Shown: positions 1 through 7,885 of the stretch, piece after piece
How positions within the stretch are numbered: the first letter of the stretch is position 1
Layout of the letters: every line of letters starts with the position of its first letter
Source of the DNA: an uncultured Coriobacteriaceae bacterium
GTDB lineage: Bacteria; Actinomycetota; Coriobacteriia; Coriobacteriales; Eggerthellaceae
Assembly: GCA_900554945.1 (NCBI GenBank)
Contig: USJN01000018.1
Coordinates: 1 to 12,035, forward strand
DNA: 12,035 nucleotides
Direction of reading: 5' to 3'
Program-made: the position numbers and the translations under genes
The notes under the pieces: model-generated
The model's database searches: none
What the model was told of the DNA's origin: nothing
Seen by the model: only the letters and a program-made list of their open reading frames with translations

Positions 1-381
1 GATGTCCTTGTCCTCCAGACAGAGCAGCAGGCCGACACGCGGGATGTTGAACGACTTCGCGATGCCGCAGAACATGCGGTCCTGGAAGGCTTTCAGCTGC
101 GCGGGGTATGTGAAGCAATAGAGCGGCGTGGCGTACACGAGCACGTCCGCCCAGTGAAGGTCGGGGTAGAACTGCTGCATGTCGTCTTGCTGAACGCATG
201 CACCTTCATGAGAGAAGCAGTAGTTGCACCCAAGGCAGCCCGCGATCTTCGCGCGCCCGGCGTCGATGCGCCGCACCTCGCAGCCCGCCGACTTCGCTCC
301 CTCGATGAACGCCTCAGCGAGCGTGTCGGAGTTGCCGCCGACGCGCGGGCTTCCCGTCACTACCAGCACCTTGCAAGACAT
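1..381 (-). CDS. NAD(P)H-dependent FMN reductase / flavodoxin-fold oxidoreductase, 3' end outside window
   Basis: The minus-strand frame reads from an ATG at 381 to the left edge without a stop, giving the first 127 residues. It opens MSCKVLVVTGSPRVGGNSDT: a beta strand followed by a GSPR-x2-GNS phosphate-binding loop, the hallmark of the NADPH-dependent FMN reductase (flavodoxin-like) family. A CLGCNYC motif with a further Cys follows at about residues 49-62, as in family members with Cys-rich inserts (iron-sulfur flavoprotein type), and a YATPLYCFTYPAQLKAFQDR stretch (about 85-104) is the usual flavin-binding segment. A purine-rich site (GAGGGGA) lies about 5 bases before the ATG, supporting this start. 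Such proteins reduce flavin or small electrophiles in the cytoplasm; the substrate cannot be told. The upstream 248-base gap suggests its own transcription unit, but I see no clear promoter. Confidence 0.85.
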   Translation of the reverse strand, partial: MSCKVLVVTGSPRVGGNSDTLAEAFIEGAKSAGCEVRRIDAGRAKIAGCLGCNYCFSHEGACVQQDDMQQFYPDLHWADVLVYATPLYCFTYPAQLKAFQDRMFCGIAKSFNIPRVGLLLCLEDKDI

Positions 382-629
382 AACCGTCCCCTCTCTCGTA
401 ATGCGCCCGGCAGCAGGCCTCTCTTCCTGCCGCCCAGGCGCGAACCCGCACTCCCCCGCTTCTCATGCGGCGAGTGCCTTCAAGTGGCTCTTACCAAGCT
501 TGCACGCTCCCGTTCCGCGCGATGAGAGCGCCTTCGAGCAGCACCCGGCCTGCCCGCTCCCCACCCGCCTTCGCGGCGGTTGAGCGTATTGCCCGCAAGC
601 CCGAGCAGCCTGACGCCACCCCTGCTCGA
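382..629. other. Intergenic region between ffh and the reductase gene
   Basis: This 248-base gap lies after ffh and before the reductase. It contains two small hairpins: one directly after the ffh stop (listed separately) and a weak CCGCC/GGCGG hairpin at 565-579. I see no convincing -35/-10 pair on the minus strand, no open reading frame with coding character on either strand, and no RNA gene. Confidence 0.5.
602..628 (-). terminator. Possible ffh terminator hairpin (no U-tract)
   Basis: CGAGCAG (602-608) and CTGCTCG (622-628) form a perfect 7-bp stem with a 13-base loop, starting one base after the ffh stop codon. There is no run of T after it in the minus direction, so intrinsic termination is doubtful; it may instead be a 3'-end stabilising hairpin. 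Confidence 0.35.
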
Positions 630-2042
630 CTACTTGTCGCCCTGTTCGAGCATCGCCTGCACCTTCTTGATGTCGGCCATGCTCATGCCGCCCGGCATGC
701 CCGGGATACGGCGGCGGCGCTTTCCCTTCTTGCCCTTCTTACCGGAAAGCTCATCGACCGAAGGCATCATCTTCTTCATCATCTTCTTGGTCTCGTTGAA
801 CTGCTTCATGAGCTGGTTCACCTCGGTGACCGACACGCCGGCGCCCGCGGCGATGCGCGCGCGACGGCTGCCGTTCAGAAGGTCGGGCTTCTCGCGCTCG
901 GCCTTCGTCATGGAGTTGATGATGACCTCCATGTGATCGAGTGCGCCCTCGTCGACCTGCCCCGATCCAAGTGCCTTGTCGCCGCCGGGGAGCGCGCTCA
1001 CGAGCTTGCGCACGCCGCCCATCTTGCGGATTTGGCGGTTCATGTCGACGAAGTCGTTCAACGTGAGCTGCGATTTCGCGAGGCGCTTCGCCGTTTCGGC
1101 CTCTTCGGCCTCCTGCTGGACGCGCACGGCGCTCTCGATGAGGCTCACCATGTCGCCCATGCCGAGGATGCGCTTGGCGATGCGGTCGGGATGGAATTCC
1201 TCGAGCGAACCGGGCTTTTCACCTGCGCTGATGAACTTGATGGGCTTTCCTGTGACCTGCTTGATGGAAAGCGCGCCGCCGCCACGGGCGTCGCCGTCCA
1301 TCTTCGACATGATGACGCCGTCGAAATCGACGCGCTCGGCGAACGCGGCCGCCACGTTCACGACGTCTTGGCCCGTCATAGCGTCGACAACCATAAGGAT
1401 CTGGTCGGGCTTGACGGCGCGCTTGATTGCCTCGGCTTCCTCCATCATCTCGTCATCGACGTGCAAGCGGCCCGCCGTGTCGACGATGACGACGTCGCGC
1501 AGGTGGTCGATGGCGTCCTGCACGCCCTCCTTCGCGATGGCGACCGGGTCTTTCCCGTCGCCGCGGTAGACGCGGACCCCCATCTCGTCACCGAGCGTCT
1601 GGAGCTGATCGGCGGCGGCGGGGCGGTACACGTCGCACGCGACGAGCAGCGGCGAGTGCTTCTCCTGCTTCAGGCGGTACGCAAGCTTGGCCGCGGCAGT
1701 CGTCTTGCCCGAGCCTTGCAGGCCGACGAGCATGATGACGTTGGGAATGCGGCTCGAGAGGACGAGCTTCGAGTCGGTGCGGCCCAAAAGCTCGGTGAGC
1801 TCGTCGAGCACGATCTTCACGACGTTTTGCGCCGGCGTGAGCGACTCGAGCACCTCGGCGGTGAGGCAGCGCTCCTTCGTGCGCGCGCAGAACTGCTTTA
1901 CAACCTTGAAGTTGACGTCCGCCTCGAGCAGCGCCAAGCGAATCTCGCGCATGGCGGAGTTGATATCTTCCTCGGTCAAGCGGCCTTTTCCGCGCAGGCC
2001 CGAGAATATGCCCTGCAATCGCTCGGAAAGACTTTCAAGCAT
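630..2042 (-). CDS. ffh: Signal recognition particle GTPase Ffh (SRP54)
   Basis: This 470-residue protein is the GTPase of the signal recognition particle. It binds 4.5S/scRNA and hydrophobic signal sequences on ribosomes and delivers nascent chains to FtsY at the membrane. The N domain (about 1-90) opens MLESLSERLQGIFSGLRGKG. The G domain carries G1 GLQGSGKTT (107-115), DVYRPAAADQL (137-147), DTAGR (188-192) and the G4/DARGG segment SKMDGDARGG (246-255), with Ser in place of the common Thr. The M domain (about 327-470) is Met-rich and ends in a Lys/Arg run followed by IPGMPGGMSMADI. Length is close to the usual 440-480. A GGAGG site lies five bases before the ATG, and a consensus -10 lies upstream. 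The SRP RNA gene is not in this window. Confidence 0.98.
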   Translation of the reverse strand: MLESLSERLQGIFSGLRGKGRLTEEDINSAMREIRLALLEADVNFKVVKQFCARTKERCLTAEVLESLTPAQNVVKIVLDELTELLGRTDSKLVLSSRIPNVIMLVGLQGSGKTTAAAKLAYRLKQEKHSPLLVACDVYRPAAADQLQTLGDEMGVRVYRGDGKDPVAIAKEGVQDAIDHLRDVVIVDTAGRLHVDDEMMEEAEAIKRAVKPDQILMVVDAMTGQDVVNVAAAFAERVDFDGVIMSKMDGDARGGGALSIKQVTGKPIKFISAGEKPGSLEEFHPDRIAKRILGMGDMVSLIESAVRVQQEAEEAETAKRLAKSQLTLNDFVDMNRQIRKMGGVRKLVSALPGGDKALGSGQVDEGALDHMEVIINSMTKAEREKPDLLNGSRRARIAAGAGVSVTEVNQLMKQFNETKKMMKKMMPSVDELSGKKGKKGKRRRRIPGMPGGMSMADIKKVQAMLEQGDK

Positions 2043-2083
2043 GAATCCTCCAGTGTGGAATCGAAAAGTGCACAGTGCTTGGG

Positions 2084-2112
2084 ATTATACGCCAGGTGGG
2101 GCGCATGACGGA
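2084..2112 (-). promoter_or_regulatory. ffh promoter (consensus -10)
   Basis: Reading the minus strand, a perfect TATAAT occupies 2089-2084, 41 bases before the ffh ATG. The -35 region at about 2107-2112 (TCCGTC) is weak, sharing only scattered bases with TTGACA. The predicted start near 2077 gives a leader of about 35 bases containing the GGAGG ribosome site. The position is right for a housekeeping sigma promoter. Confidence 0.65.
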
Positions 2113-2342
2113 AAAGTCCTCGGGTAGCGCGCGAAGACTGCACCGAAAACGTGGAATCGGACGGCAAGCTCGCAGGTCTTAAGCGAATGAGACAGGAGTC
2201 AGCATGATAGGAAGAGGTCGGGTGATTTCCCTCACGCCAAGCGGAGCTCACCTAGGTGCGGGACAGGAGTTGAGCGATTTACCTCACCCTCAGCCCTTCC
2301 AAAAAGTACAGCGAACCGCGACCCCACCAACTCGCCCCAACG
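2113..2342. other. Non-coding region with imperfect direct repeats, upstream of ffh
   Basis: Between the ffh promoter and the zinc-ribbon gene terminator there are about 230 bases with no credible gene on either strand. The nonamer GACAGGAGT occurs at 2191-2199 and 2262-2270, each followed by GATTTnCCTCAC (2224-2235 and 2276-2287; 11 of 12 identical), with spacers of 24 and 5 bases. A perfect 10-bp palindrome CACCTAGGTG (2249-2258) abuts GAGCTC (2244-2249) between the two copies. I could not fit a tRNA, SRP RNA, RNase P RNA or known riboswitch to it. Confidence 0.5.
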
Positions 2343-2379
2343 AAAAAGGGCGCCAACCTCAATGAGAAGTCGACGCCCT
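2343..2379 (-). terminator. Intrinsic terminator of the zinc-ribbon membrane protein gene
   Basis: On the minus strand, a stem of 14 pairs (2347-2379, including four G-T wobbles) with the loop TCATT is followed by a T run at 2347-2343. The outer arm is AGGGCG / CGCCCT. It starts about 38 bases after the stop codon at 2417. Geometry and T run make this a convincing Rho-independent terminator, and it separates this transcript from ffh. Confidence 0.85.
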
Positions 2380-2416
2380 GAACAGGCAGTTTTTCGGCGA
2401 GAAAGCGAAGTCCGCC

Positions 2417-2989
2417 TTATTCCCTTTCCTCACGATGCTCTTGCGTACGCGGAGCGCGGGAACGCACCTGGTTGTGCGGCTCGCGGGCAACTTGGCCCTG
2501 CGGAGCGGAGCCCTGCTGCGGGCGAGAACGGCGGCGCGGAGCCGACCCACCGTTGCGGTTCTGCCCCACCGGCGTGGCGCAGTACGGGCACACGGTCCAT
2601 GCGGGCTCGAGCGCATGATGGCAGCTCGGGCAGAGGTTCTTCAGGCGCGTGTGGCAGTTCGGACACAGCACGTAGTCGGACTCGACAGGATAGCCGCAGT
2701 TCGCACACTCGCCGTACTTCATAAGCTCGCGCTGCTTCAGGGCAACCTCGAGTTCCTGCTCGTCGCGATCGATCTGCAACAGGGGCGGACGAAGCAGACA
2801 GTACGCGATGACGCCGACAAGCGGCACGAGCGCGACGATGCCCCAAACGTACCAATGCGTCCCGCGCATGTACGCGTCGCGGATGACCCACACGATCGAA
2901 AGAACATAAAGCACCACAAGCAGCACGATGAAGACCGTGAACGCTGTCATCAGTTCCGGCGTAATGAGCTGCGACATCAATTCGGACAT
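2417..2989 (-). CDS. Membrane-anchored double zinc ribbon protein
   Basis: This 190-residue protein has two hydrophobic helices (about 15-37 and 47-67) joined by a short charged loop, then a zinc-ribbon part: CANCGYPV...CPNC (about 95-112) and CPSCHHAL...CPYC (about 120-138), eight cysteines in four CxxC knuckles, matching the double zinc ribbon (DZR) type. The remaining 50 residues are rich in Arg, Gln, Pro and Ser and look disordered and basic. No enzyme domain is visible. Proteins of this build occur widely in Gram-positive bacteria without a known role; membrane tethering of a protein- or RNA-binding ribbon is inference. A GAGGA site lies four bases before the ATG. It has its own promoter and terminator, so it is probably monocistronic between valS and ffh. 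Confidence 0.85.
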   Translation of the reverse strand: MSELMSQLITPELMTAFTVFIVLLVVLYVLSIVWVIRDAYMRGTHWYVWGIVALVPLVGVIAYCLLRPPLLQIDRDEQELEVALKQRELMKYGECANCGYPVESDYVLCPNCHTRLKNLCPSCHHALEPAWTVCPYCATPVGQNRNGGSAPRRRSRPQQGSAPQGQVAREPHNQVRSRAPRTQEHREERE

Positions 2990-3006
2990 GGATTCCTCGT
3001 TTCAAG

Positions 3007-3032
3007 TTCGCGCCGTTTTAAGGCGCTACGAA
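3007..3032 (-). promoter_or_regulatory. Leader hairpin of the zinc-ribbon gene
   Basis: GCGCC (3010-3014) and GGCGC (3022-3026) form a 5-bp stem with a 7-base loop; allowing a 3-base bulge, TTC/GAA extends it to 3007-3032. It would lie just after the predicted transcription start and before the GAGGA site. No T run follows, so it is not an obvious attenuator; it may be an mRNA-stability structure. Confidence 0.35.
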
Positions 3033-3045
3033 CAACTAGCGAATG

Positions 3046-3054
3046 ATTATAGCA
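3046..3054 (-). promoter_or_regulatory. Extended -10 promoter of the zinc-ribbon gene
   Basis: The minus strand reads TGCTATAAT at 3054-3046: a perfect -10 with the extended TGn element, 56 bases before the ATG at 2989. No good -35 is present at the expected distance, which is typical for extended -10 promoters. Its upstream part overlaps the last codons of valS, so the gene is probably transcribed independently of valS. Confidence 0.7.
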
Positions 3055-3062
3055 AAAAGCGG

Positions 3063-5741
3063 CTAGCCCAACTCGGCGAGCTGCTCTTCGACGCGCGCGA
3101 GCTTATCGCGCAGCTCGGCGAGCTTCGCCGTGTCCTTCTCCACGATCTCGGGCGCCGCCTTCGCAAGGAAGCCCGGGTTGGAAAGCTTCTTGGCGAACTT
3201 GGCCTCGTCCTTCTGAAGCGTTGCGCGCTCCTTGGTAAGGCGGGCGCGCTCGGCCTCGAAGTCGATAAGGCCGGTGAGCACGCAGTACACCTCGCAACCG
3301 TGCGCGACGACACAGGCGCTCTCGGCAGGCTTGTGCGCATCGGACGGAACGATCGAAAGCTCGGACGCACGCGCCATCGAGACGATCTGGCTCTTCAGAC
3401 CCTCGAGGACGCGGGCATTCTCAAACCCGGCGCGCAAAACCACGGGAAGCTCCTGCTTGGGCGAGATGCCGTAGCGCGCACGCGTCGAGCGGACAGCGCT
3501 CACCACGTCGCACAGAAGGCTCACCGCGCGCTCGGACTCCTCGTCGACAAGCGACGCGAGGCTTTCGGGCTCGGGCCACTTCGCCATCATGAGCGCGGGC
3601 GCCTCCCCTTCCGCATGCGGGACGTTTTCCCAGATAGCTTCCGTGACGAACGGCATCGCGGGATGCAGAAGGCGAAGCGCGTTGTCGAGCACGTACACGA
3701 GGTTGCGCTGCGTCTGCAGGCGGGCGTCGCCCTCTTCGCGCAGGCTTGCCTTGCTAAACTCGATGTACCAGTCGCAGAACTCGTTCCAGAAGAAGGCGTG
3801 AAGCTCGCGCGCCATCTCGCCGAACTGGTAGGTTTCGATGTCCTTCGTGACCTCGACGGAAAGCTTCGCCAGGCGGCTGAAGATCCACGCGTCGGCCTGC
3901 GAGACCGCGCGCGGCTCGCCGGGCGTGAAGCCGTCCAGGTTGCCCAAGACGAAGCGGCTCGCGTTCCAAATCTTCGTCACGAAGGCGCGCGCCGACTCCG
4001 TGCGCGGACTGCCGAGAAGCTCGTGGGTCTTCTTGTCGATATCGGCGTCGAAGCGCACGTCCTGATTGTTGGTCACGAGCGTGAGCAGGTTGAAGCGCAT
4101 CGCGTCGGCGCCATACATGGAGATGAGGTCCATCGGGTCGACGCCGTTGCCCTTCGACTTGGACATGCGCGTGCCGTCCTTCGCGAGGATGGTCGCGTAG
4201 ATGACCACGTCCTTGAACGGAATTTCCTTAAGGAAGTACGTCGACGACATGATCATGCGCGCCACCCACAGCGCGATGATGTCGCGCGCGGTGACGAGCG
4301 CGGTCGTCGGATGATGCCCTTCCAGGCGCTCAGGATGCTCGGGCCAACCTTGCGTGGCGAACGTCCACAGCTGGCTCGAGAACCAGGTGTCGAGCACGTC
4401 CTCTTCCTGCGCGACATGGTGGCTGCCGCACTTCGGGCACACGTCGGTGTCCTCCATGAGTGCATCTTCCCAGCCGCAGTCCTCGCAGTGGAACACAGGG
4501 ATGCGATGGCCCCACCACAGCTGGCGCGAGATGCACCAGTCCTTGAGGTTCTCCATCCAGGTGAGATACGTCTGCGTCCAGCGCGAGGGGTGGAAGGTGA
4601 CCTTGCCTGAGGTGACCGCCTCGGTTGCCGGGCCCTTCAGCTTGTCGACGGCGACGAACCACTGCTCGGACAGCCACGGCTCGAGCGTCGAGTCGCAGCG
4701 GTAGCAGTGCATGACGGAATGATGATGGTCGTCCACATGGTCGAGCAGGCCGTGCTCCTCGAACCAGGCGACGACCGCCTGGCGGCACTCGTTGCGACCC
4801 ATACCCGAGAACTCGCCGTAGCCTTCGACTACGTGAGCCGTCTCGTCGAAGATATTGACCTTCTCAAGGCCGTGACGCTCGCCCATGCCGTAGTCGTTGG
4901 GGTCATGAGCAGGGGTTACCTTCACAAAGCCCGTGCCGAAGCCCGCATCGACGTAGAAGTCGGAGAAGATGGGGATCTCGCGGTCGACGATGGGAAGGCG
5001 GACCTTCGCACCGACAAACTTGTCCTTGTCGTGGTCCTTCGGGGAGACCGCCACGCCGGTGTCGCCGAGCATCGTCTCGGGGCGCGTGGTGGCCACCACG
5101 ACGTATTCCTGCCCATCGATAGGCTCGACAAGCGGGTAGCGCAGATACCACAGGTGGCCGTCTTCTTCCTTGTACTCCGCCTCGTCGTCGGCGATGGCCG
5201 TCGTGCAATGCGGGCACCAGTTCACGATGCGCTTGCCGCGGTAGATCAGCCCGTCATGATACCAGTCGCAAAACACCTTGCGCACCGCGGTGGCGTAGTC
5301 GGCATCCATGGTGAAGTGCGGGTCGGAGAAGTCAATCGAGCAGCCCATGCGCTTGATCTGCTCGACAATGTGCCCACCGTACTCGTGCGTCCAGTCCCAG
5401 CAGGCGTCGACGAACTTCTCGCGGCCGATCTCGCGGCGAGAGATTCCTTCGGAGGCGAGCTTCTTGTCCACCTTCGTCTGCGTGGCGATGCCCGCATGGT
5501 CGGTGCCCAAGATCCAGCGGGTAGAGACGCCGCGCATGCGGTTCATACGGATGATGGTGTCCTGAATGGTGTCGTCGAGCGCATGGCCCATATGAAGCTT
5601 GCCGGTCACGTTCGGCGGCGGGATCGTCACCGTGCAATCGCCCACGCCGGGGTTGCGGCGATAGTAATCGCCGGCGAGCCATTTGTCGAGCATGCGCTGC
5701 TCGACGGCTTCTGCGTCGTAGTTCTTCGGCATGTTTTCCAT
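3063..5741 (-). CDS. valS: Valyl-tRNA synthetase
   Basis: Class Ia aminoacyl-tRNA synthetase that charges tRNA-Val and hydrolyses mis-charged Thr. Numbering is from the upstream in-frame TTG at 5750. PPPNVTGKLHMGHAL holds the HIGH-type signature (HMGH, 53-56), GTDHAGIATQ follows (about 82-91), and RMSKSKGNG (528-536) is the KMSKS loop. The CP1 editing domain includes TTRPETMLGDTGVAV (221-235). CEDCG...CPKCG (422-442) looks like a zinc site. The last 65 residues form the charged coiled-coil tRNA arm typical of ValRS. Start choice: the TTG at 5750 has its AAGGAG only one base away, which is too close; the ATG at 5741 has the same site 10 bases upstream, so I place the start there, giving 892 residues. 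No T-box leader fits in the 90-base gap to clpX. Confidence 0.97.
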   Translation of the reverse strand: MENMPKNYDAEAVEQRMLDKWLAGDYYRRNPGVGDCTVTIPPPNVTGKLHMGHALDDTIQDTIIRMNRMRGVSTRWILGTDHAGIATQTKVDKKLASEGISRREIGREKFVDACWDWTHEYGGHIVEQIKRMGCSIDFSDPHFTMDADYATAVRKVFCDWYHDGLIYRGKRIVNWCPHCTTAIADDEAEYKEEDGHLWYLRYPLVEPIDGQEYVVVATTRPETMLGDTGVAVSPKDHDKDKFVGAKVRLPIVDREIPIFSDFYVDAGFGTGFVKVTPAHDPNDYGMGERHGLEKVNIFDETAHVVEGYGEFSGMGRNECRQAVVAWFEEHGLLDHVDDHHHSVMHCYRCDSTLEPWLSEQWFVAVDKLKGPATEAVTSGKVTFHPSRWTQTYLTWMENLKDWCISRQLWWGHRIPVFHCEDCGWEDALMEDTDVCPKCGSHHVAQEEDVLDTWFSSQLWTFATQGWPEHPERLEGHHPTTALVTARDIIALWVARMIMSSTYFLKEIPFKDVVIYATILAKDGTRMSKSKGNGVDPMDLISMYGADAMRFNLLTLVTNNQDVRFDADIDKKTHELLGSPRTESARAFVTKIWNASRFVLGNLDGFTPGEPRAVSQADAWIFSRLAKLSVEVTKDIETYQFGEMARELHAFFWNEFCDWYIEFSKASLREEGDARLQTQRNLVYVLDNALRLLHPAMPFVTEAIWENVPHAEGEAPALMMAKWPEPESLASLVDEESERAVSLLCDVVSAVRSTRARYGISPKQELPVVLRAGFENARVLEGLKSQIVSMARASELSIVPSDAHKPAESACVVAHGCEVYCVLTGLIDFEAERARLTKERATLQKDEAKFAKKLSNPGFLAKAAPEIVEKDTAKLAELRDKLARVEEQLAELG

Positions 5742-5751
5742 TGGATGCAAG

Positions 5752-5757
5752 CTCCTT
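5752..5757 (-). promoter_or_regulatory. valS ribosome binding site deciding the start
   Basis: AAGGAG on the minus strand (5757-5752) lies one base before an in-frame TTG at 5750 but 10 bases before the ATG at 5741. Only the latter is a workable distance, so the ATG at 5741 is favoured. Confidence 0.65.
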
Positions 5758-5777
5758 CGATGAAACGTAAGCGGACA

Positions 5778-5818
5778 GGCGCAAAAACGCCGAGAGGGGC
5801 GCCCGCAAAAGGCGCCCC
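5778..5818 (-). terminator. Hairpin pair after clpX, probable terminator or processing site
   Basis: A perfect 8-bp stem GGGGCGCC / GGCGCCCC (5796-5803 with 5811-5818, 7-base loop) lies 14 bases after the clpX stop. A second small hairpin GGCG / CGCC (5778-5781 with 5788-5791) holds a run of five T on the minus strand in its loop. The T run comes 8 bases after the strong stem, farther than in a classical terminator, so termination may be partial. No clear valS promoter is visible between here and 5741, so some read-through into valS is plausible. Confidence 0.55.
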
Positions 5819-5831
5819 GGGAAAGTGCGGT

Positions 5832-7202
5832 TTAGGAAGCGGGAACGATCTCGGGGACCGTTTCCCCCGTGATGTCGCTCGCGCGCACGACGACGTGCGT
5901 GGCGACCTTGTGCTCGGGTAGGTCGTACATGACGTCCTGCAGCACGCGCTCGCAGATCGAGCGCAGGCCGCGAGCGCCCGTGCCGTGCTCCTGGGCCTCG
6001 TGCGCGATGGCGCGCAGGGCGCCCTCTTCGAACTCGAGCGTGGAATCTTCGAACTCGAACATCTTCGTGTACTGCTTCACGAGCGCGTTCTTCGGTTCGG
6101 CGAGGATGCGGACAAGGTCGTCCTCGGAAAGCTCGTTGAGCGCCGTGATCACGGGGATGCGGCCGACGAACTCGGGGATCATGCCGAACTTGTTCAGGTC
6201 CTCGGGAAGCACCTGGGCCAGAAGCTCCGCCTCGGCGTGCTTTTTGCTCTCGGGCAGCTCGGAGGAGAAGCCAAGGCCGCTCTTGCCGACGCGCTGGCCG
6301 ATGATGTCAGACAAGCCAACGAACGCGCCGCCTAGGATGAACAGGATGTTCGTCGTGTCGATGTGGATGAGCTCCTGTTGGGGGTGCTTGCGCCCGCCCT
6401 GCGGCGGCACGGAGGCCTCGGTGCCCTCGACGATCTTCAAAAGCGCCTGCTGCACACCCTCGCCCGACACGTCGCGCGTGATGGAGAGGTTCTCGGCCTT
6501 GCGGGCGATCTTGTCGATTTCATCGATGTAGATGATTCCGATTTCCGCACGCGGGATATCGAAGTCGGCGGCGGTGATCAGCTTGAGCAGGATGTTCTCG
6601 ACGTCCTCGCCGACATAGCCCGCCTCGGTGAGCGTCGTCGCATCGGCGATCGCGAACGGGACGCGCAGCGTGCGCGCGAGCGTCTGGGCAAGCAGCGTCT
6701 TGCCGGAACCCGTGGGGCCCAAAAGCATGATGTTGCTCTTCGCGAGCTCGACGTCGCCTTCCTGCGCCTTCGATTCCATGCTGATGCGCTTGTAGTGGTT
6801 GTAGACGGCGACGGAGAGGGCGCGCTTCGCGTTTTCCTGCCCCACCACATGCTCGGAGAGCTCGGCGTAGAGCTCATGCGGCGTGGGCAGGTTGCCCAGG
6901 ATGTCGGCGGGGTTCGGCGTCTCGTCCTCGATGTCGGCCTCGACGATCGCCCCGCGATCCTGAGCGCAGCGGCGGCCACGACGGCCGGTGGGCTCCTCGT
7001 CGGGCATGCTGTCGAAGGCGGTCGAGAGGCCCAAGTCGCGCATCATCGCGTCGGCGCACACCGAGATGCACTCGTCGCAGATGTTGATGCCGTTCGGGCC
7101 CGCGATCATCGCGGTCACCTGGTCGGATGACTTCCCGCAGAACGCGCAGTACACCGCGTCGTCGCCGCGATAGCCAAGGTCGCCTCTTCGTTCGTTTGTC
7201 AT
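5832..7202 (-). CDS. clpX: ATP-dependent Clp protease unfoldase subunit ClpX
   Basis: AAA+ hexameric unfoldase (456 residues) that recognises tagged or specific substrates and threads them into ClpP. The N-terminal zinc-binding domain has CAFC (19-22) and CDEC (42-45). The AAA+ module starts at LPTPHE (105-110) and shows Walker A GPTGSGKT (162-169), pore-1 GYVG (195-198), Walker B IIYIDEID (223-230), the RKH pore loop (271-273), and sensor 2 [10 protein letters not shown] near the C-terminus. The ClpP-docking loop reads LGF at about 310-312, where IGF is usual. The linker between zinc domain and AAA+ module is about 60 residues, against about 24 in E. coli ClpX, and carries an Arg-rich patch (GRRGRR, 73-78) and an acidic stretch. 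It follows clpP by 29 bases in the same direction. The ribosome site is weak (AGAAG-type, about 13 bases off). Confidence 0.98.
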   Translation of the reverse strand: MTNERRGDLGYRGDDAVYCAFCGKSSDQVTAMIAGPNGINICDECISVCADAMMRDLGLSTAFDSMPDEEPTGRRGRRCAQDRGAIVEADIEDETPNPADILGNLPTPHELYAELSEHVVGQENAKRALSVAVYNHYKRISMESKAQEGDVELAKSNIMLLGPTGSGKTLLAQTLARTLRVPFAIADATTLTEAGYVGEDVENILLKLITAADFDIPRAEIGIIYIDEIDKIARKAENLSITRDVSGEGVQQALLKIVEGTEASVPPQGGRKHPQQELIHIDTTNILFILGGAFVGLSDIIGQRVGKSGLGFSSELPESKKHAEAELLAQVLPEDLNKFGMIPEFVGRIPVITALNELSEDDLVRILAEPKNALVKQYTKMFEFEDSTLEFEEGALRAIAHEAQEHGTGARGLRSICERVLQDVMYDLPEHKVATHVVVRASDITGETVPEIVPAS

Positions 7203-7231
7203 ATGCGTTAGGTCGCTTCTCTTCTCGGGTT

Positions 7232-7861
7232 CTACTTGTCAGAGGAGCCGCGATGGCTCGTGATGATGTCGTCGACCAGGCCGTACGCCTTCGCTTCCTC
7301 AGCGGAGAGCCAGTTGTCGCGCTCGCAGTCGACGTGCACCTGCTCCTGGGTCTTGCCGCAATGCTTGGCGATGATGCCCTCCAAGCGGTCGCGCGTCTTC
7401 TTGATCTCGTCGGCCATAATCTGGATGTCGGTCTGCTGCGTGTGGCCGTCGCCCGTGCCGCCCATGGGCTGGTGAATCATGACCTGGGCGTTCGGCAGGA
7501 TGAAGCGCTTGCCAGCCGCGCCGCCGGTCAGAAGGGGCACACCCATCGATGCCGCCATGCCCAGGCAGATGGTGGACACGTCGCACTTCACGAACTGCAT
7601 CGTATCGTAGATGGCAAGGCCCGCCGACACGCTGCCGCCCGGGGTGTTGATGTAGAGCGAGATGTCCTTTTCGGGATCGGCGCTTTCGAGATGGAGCATC
7701 TGCGCGACGACGGAGTTCGCCACATGGTCATCGATGGGCTCGCCGAGGAAGATGATGCGGTCGTTTAAAAGACGAGAATAGATGTCGTAGCTGCGCTCAC
7801 CGCGCGGAGATTGCTCGATGACGTAGGGGATCAGCGCCGAAGTGGCACGTTCGATGCTCAT
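7232..7861 (-). CDS. clpP: ATP-dependent Clp protease proteolytic subunit ClpP
   Basis: Serine peptidase that forms the double heptameric chamber fed by ClpX. From the ATG at 7861 the protein has 209 residues. The triad is visible: S105 in GMAASMG, H130 in VMIHQP and D182 in CERDNW. The N-terminus [20 protein letters not shown] is typical. The frame is open up to a GTG at 7924, but that has no ribosome site, whereas the ATG at 7861 is preceded by GAGG with a 6-base spacer; the 21 extra residues are therefore unlikely to be translated. Three residues are inserted after the His motif ([15 protein letters not shown]) relative to E. coli ClpP (GGYQGQATDIEI), in the handle region. It lies upstream of clpX in a probable two-gene operon and is separated from tig by a terminator. 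Confidence 0.97.
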   Translation of the reverse strand: MSIERATSALIPYVIEQSPRGERSYDIYSRLLNDRIIFLGEPIDDHVANSVVAQMLHLESADPEKDISLYINTPGGSVSAGLAIYDTMQFVKCDVSTICLGMAASMGVPLLTGGAAGKRFILPNAQVMIHQPMGGTGDGHTQQTDIQIMADEIKKTRDRLEGIIAKHCGKTQEQVHVDCERDNWLSAEEAKAYGLVDDIITSHRGSSDK

Positions 7862-7885
7862 AAAAAGCCTCGCTTTCGAAAAGGA

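Noticed and set aside
465..2108. Long plus-strand open frame (547 residues) opposite ffh
   Set aside because: It is the antisense shadow of a clear ffh gene; His/Leu/Asp/Arg-rich composition is typical of the reverse frame of GC-biased coding sequence.
1976..2251. Minus-strand 91-residue open frame across the ffh start
   Set aside because: It overlaps the ffh 5' end and spans its promoter and leader in another frame, and has no family features.
2313..2320. GAACCGCG resembling part of the T-box conserved sequence, on the plus strand
   Set aside because: There is no plus-strand gene downstream for several kilobases, and no specifier or antiterminator arrangement could be made out.
2043..2416. 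SRP RNA (ffs) next to ffh
   Set aside because: The conserved GGAA-tetraloop region of SRP RNA is not present on either strand.
2928..5921. Long plus-strand open frames (560 and 404 residues) opposite valS
   Set aside because: Antisense shadows of valS with no domain features and no ribosome site; the conserved synthetase is on the other strand.
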